Assembly (NCBI GenBank): GCA_019914945.1
Contig: CM034102.1
Span: 16,419,501 to 16,483,500, forward strand
From: Typha latifolia
Lineage: Eukaryota; Streptophyta; Magnoliopsida; Poales; Typhaceae
Length of the DNA stretch: 64,000 nt
Reading direction: 5' to 3'
This document shows positions 63,322 to 64,000 of the stretch, one piece after another (the first letter of the stretch is position 1; each line of letters begins with the position of its first letter). A model generated the notes under the pieces. The model searched no databases, had not been told where the DNA came from, and saw nothing but the letters and a program-made list of their open reading frames with translations. The translations under genes were made by a program, and so were the position numbers.

Positions 63322-64000
63322 CAGTGAATTTTGAAATAATAGTTTCGCAATAGATTCGAACTATAAAAATAGAAATTTACAAAGATGTTTTAGAATTTGG
63401 ACCAACTACAAAAGTAAAGAGAACTCATGCACTTAGGAGGGTGAGTAATTTTGTAGATACATCTAAATTTATGTGAATTATAACATTAAGATCCAAAAAG
63501 AGCCAGAAGTGAAAGGTGGTCCACTGCTTACGGTTAAGACGGGAAAGGTACCTCTCTCCGAACAGGAAAAGATCACGTCAGCAATACGAATATGCGAGCA
63601 GATCGATAATCGATATACACATAAAAGATGCAAAAGAAAGAGGCGAAATCGTAGAAGATGAGAAAGCCGAATCTAAACGAAATAGAGCAAATAAAGCAAG
63701 ATTCACCTGGATGAAGTCGCGGAGCAAGAAGGACGGCACGAATCTCGGCGGGCGGTAGAATGCCAACTTCATCAGCGTCCTCACCGTCTCCGGGTCCTTG
63801 GGAAGCAGCACTTCCGGGATGCTCCCCATCCCCGCCCTCTTCAATAGGGCGCGGTCGTCCTCCGCCGCCTTCAGCATGTCGGAGTTCGCGATCACCACCC
63901 GATCGACCCGATCCGGACCGAGAAGCCGCGCCACGTGGTACGCCACGAAGCCCCCGTAGCTCGTCCCCACCACCGCCACGCGTCCGGCGGCGGCTAGGCC
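62423..64000 (-). CDS. alpha/beta hydrolase, 3' part (5' end outside the window)
   Basis: Four exons on the minus strand: 63707-64000 (continuing past the window edge), 62793-62888, 62641-62708 and 62423-62552. The reading frame contains the nucleophile elbow VAVVGTSYGGFVAYHVARLL (GxSxGG), a lid region (RALLKRAGMGSIPEVLLP; FYRPPRFVPSFLLRDFIQ), the acid strand EVLIIWGEHDQIFPL (Asp) and the His loop LEVLEKTGHVSQVED, ending LGSPKSTL. Order and spacing match the plant group of monoacylglycerol lipase-like hydrolases, whose substrates are mostly unassigned. Phases close between exons. The start codon and the oxyanion HG region are not in the window. The intron at 62553-62640 carries a (TA)n-(GA)n-G13 compound tract. 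Confidence 0.88.
62589..62635. repeat. (TA)n-(GA)n-(G)n compound microsatellite in an 88-bp intron
   Basis: TA repeats pass directly into AG repeats and then an unbroken run of about 13 G, filling half of the small last intron of the hydrolase gene, next to its donor site. Confidence 0.85.
63288..63320. repeat. (TA)n microsatellite in hydrolase intron
   Basis: Pure TA dinucleotide run preceded by a poly-A stretch, inside the 818-bp intron between the first two visible exons. Confidence 0.85.

Overview
This is a nuclear chromosome segment from a flowering plant. It holds many multi-exon genes with GT-AG introns that encode plant-type proteins, two of them chloroplast-targeted. It also has AT-rich intergenic DNA full of (TA)n and (GA/CT)n microsatellites, plus plant hAT-type transposon remnants. 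GC-rich first exons in the BIG GRAIN 1-like, NDH-U, PEX10 and terminal hydrolase genes hint at a monocot, but the window alone does not settle this. Exon borders were placed by hand from splice consensus, reading-frame continuity and family knowledge; for every multi-exon gene listed the exon phases close.

Layout: (1) 1-9.1 kb: 3' part of a WAV2/BEM46-like alpha/beta hydrolase (+), then a complete 10-exon omega-amidase (+). (2) 9.1-19 kb: gene-poor DNA containing one intronless BIG GRAIN 1-like gene (-), a tRNA-Ala 5' fragment and an orphan last-exon-like segment. (3) 19.4-20.3 kb: a tandem pair of related H/ACA box snoRNAs (-) with its own TATA/site II promoter. (4) 21.0-33 kb: three minus-strand housekeeping genes: RPS3 (with a duplicated, decayed promoter copy upstream), SmG (with a transposon in an intron) and PEX10. 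(5) 33.3-35.9 kb: NDH-U (+), head-to-head with PEX10. (6) 36-40.3 kb: no gene seen, then ELF4-like (-) with a 5' UTR intron. (7) 43.3-48.4 kb: an AINTEGUMENTA-like AP2 gene (-) with a 9-nt microexon, then a miR396-targeted GRF gene (-). (8) 53-55 kb: MOB1 (+). (9) 55.6-57.0 kb: a RING-H2 fragment and a 777-bp hAT-type element carrying a subtilase fragment. This element ends 72 bp upstream of the next gene, a plastid-type GNAT acetyltransferase (+). (10) 60.2-64 kb: an intronless PPR gene (-) and the 3' part of a second alpha/beta hydrolase (-).

There is no operon logic here. The genes are independent nuclear loci. Two neighbours share biology: the AIL and GRF genes both belong to families controlling cell proliferation. 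RPS3, the snoRNA locus and the PEX10/NDH-U intergenic region all carry TGGGCC/T (site II) motifs, as expected of growth-linked housekeeping promoters. The most notable observations are the undeclared snoRNA pair, the gene-fragment-carrying hAT element whose reading frame runs uninterrupted into the GNAT gene, and the recovered 9-nt AP2 microexon.
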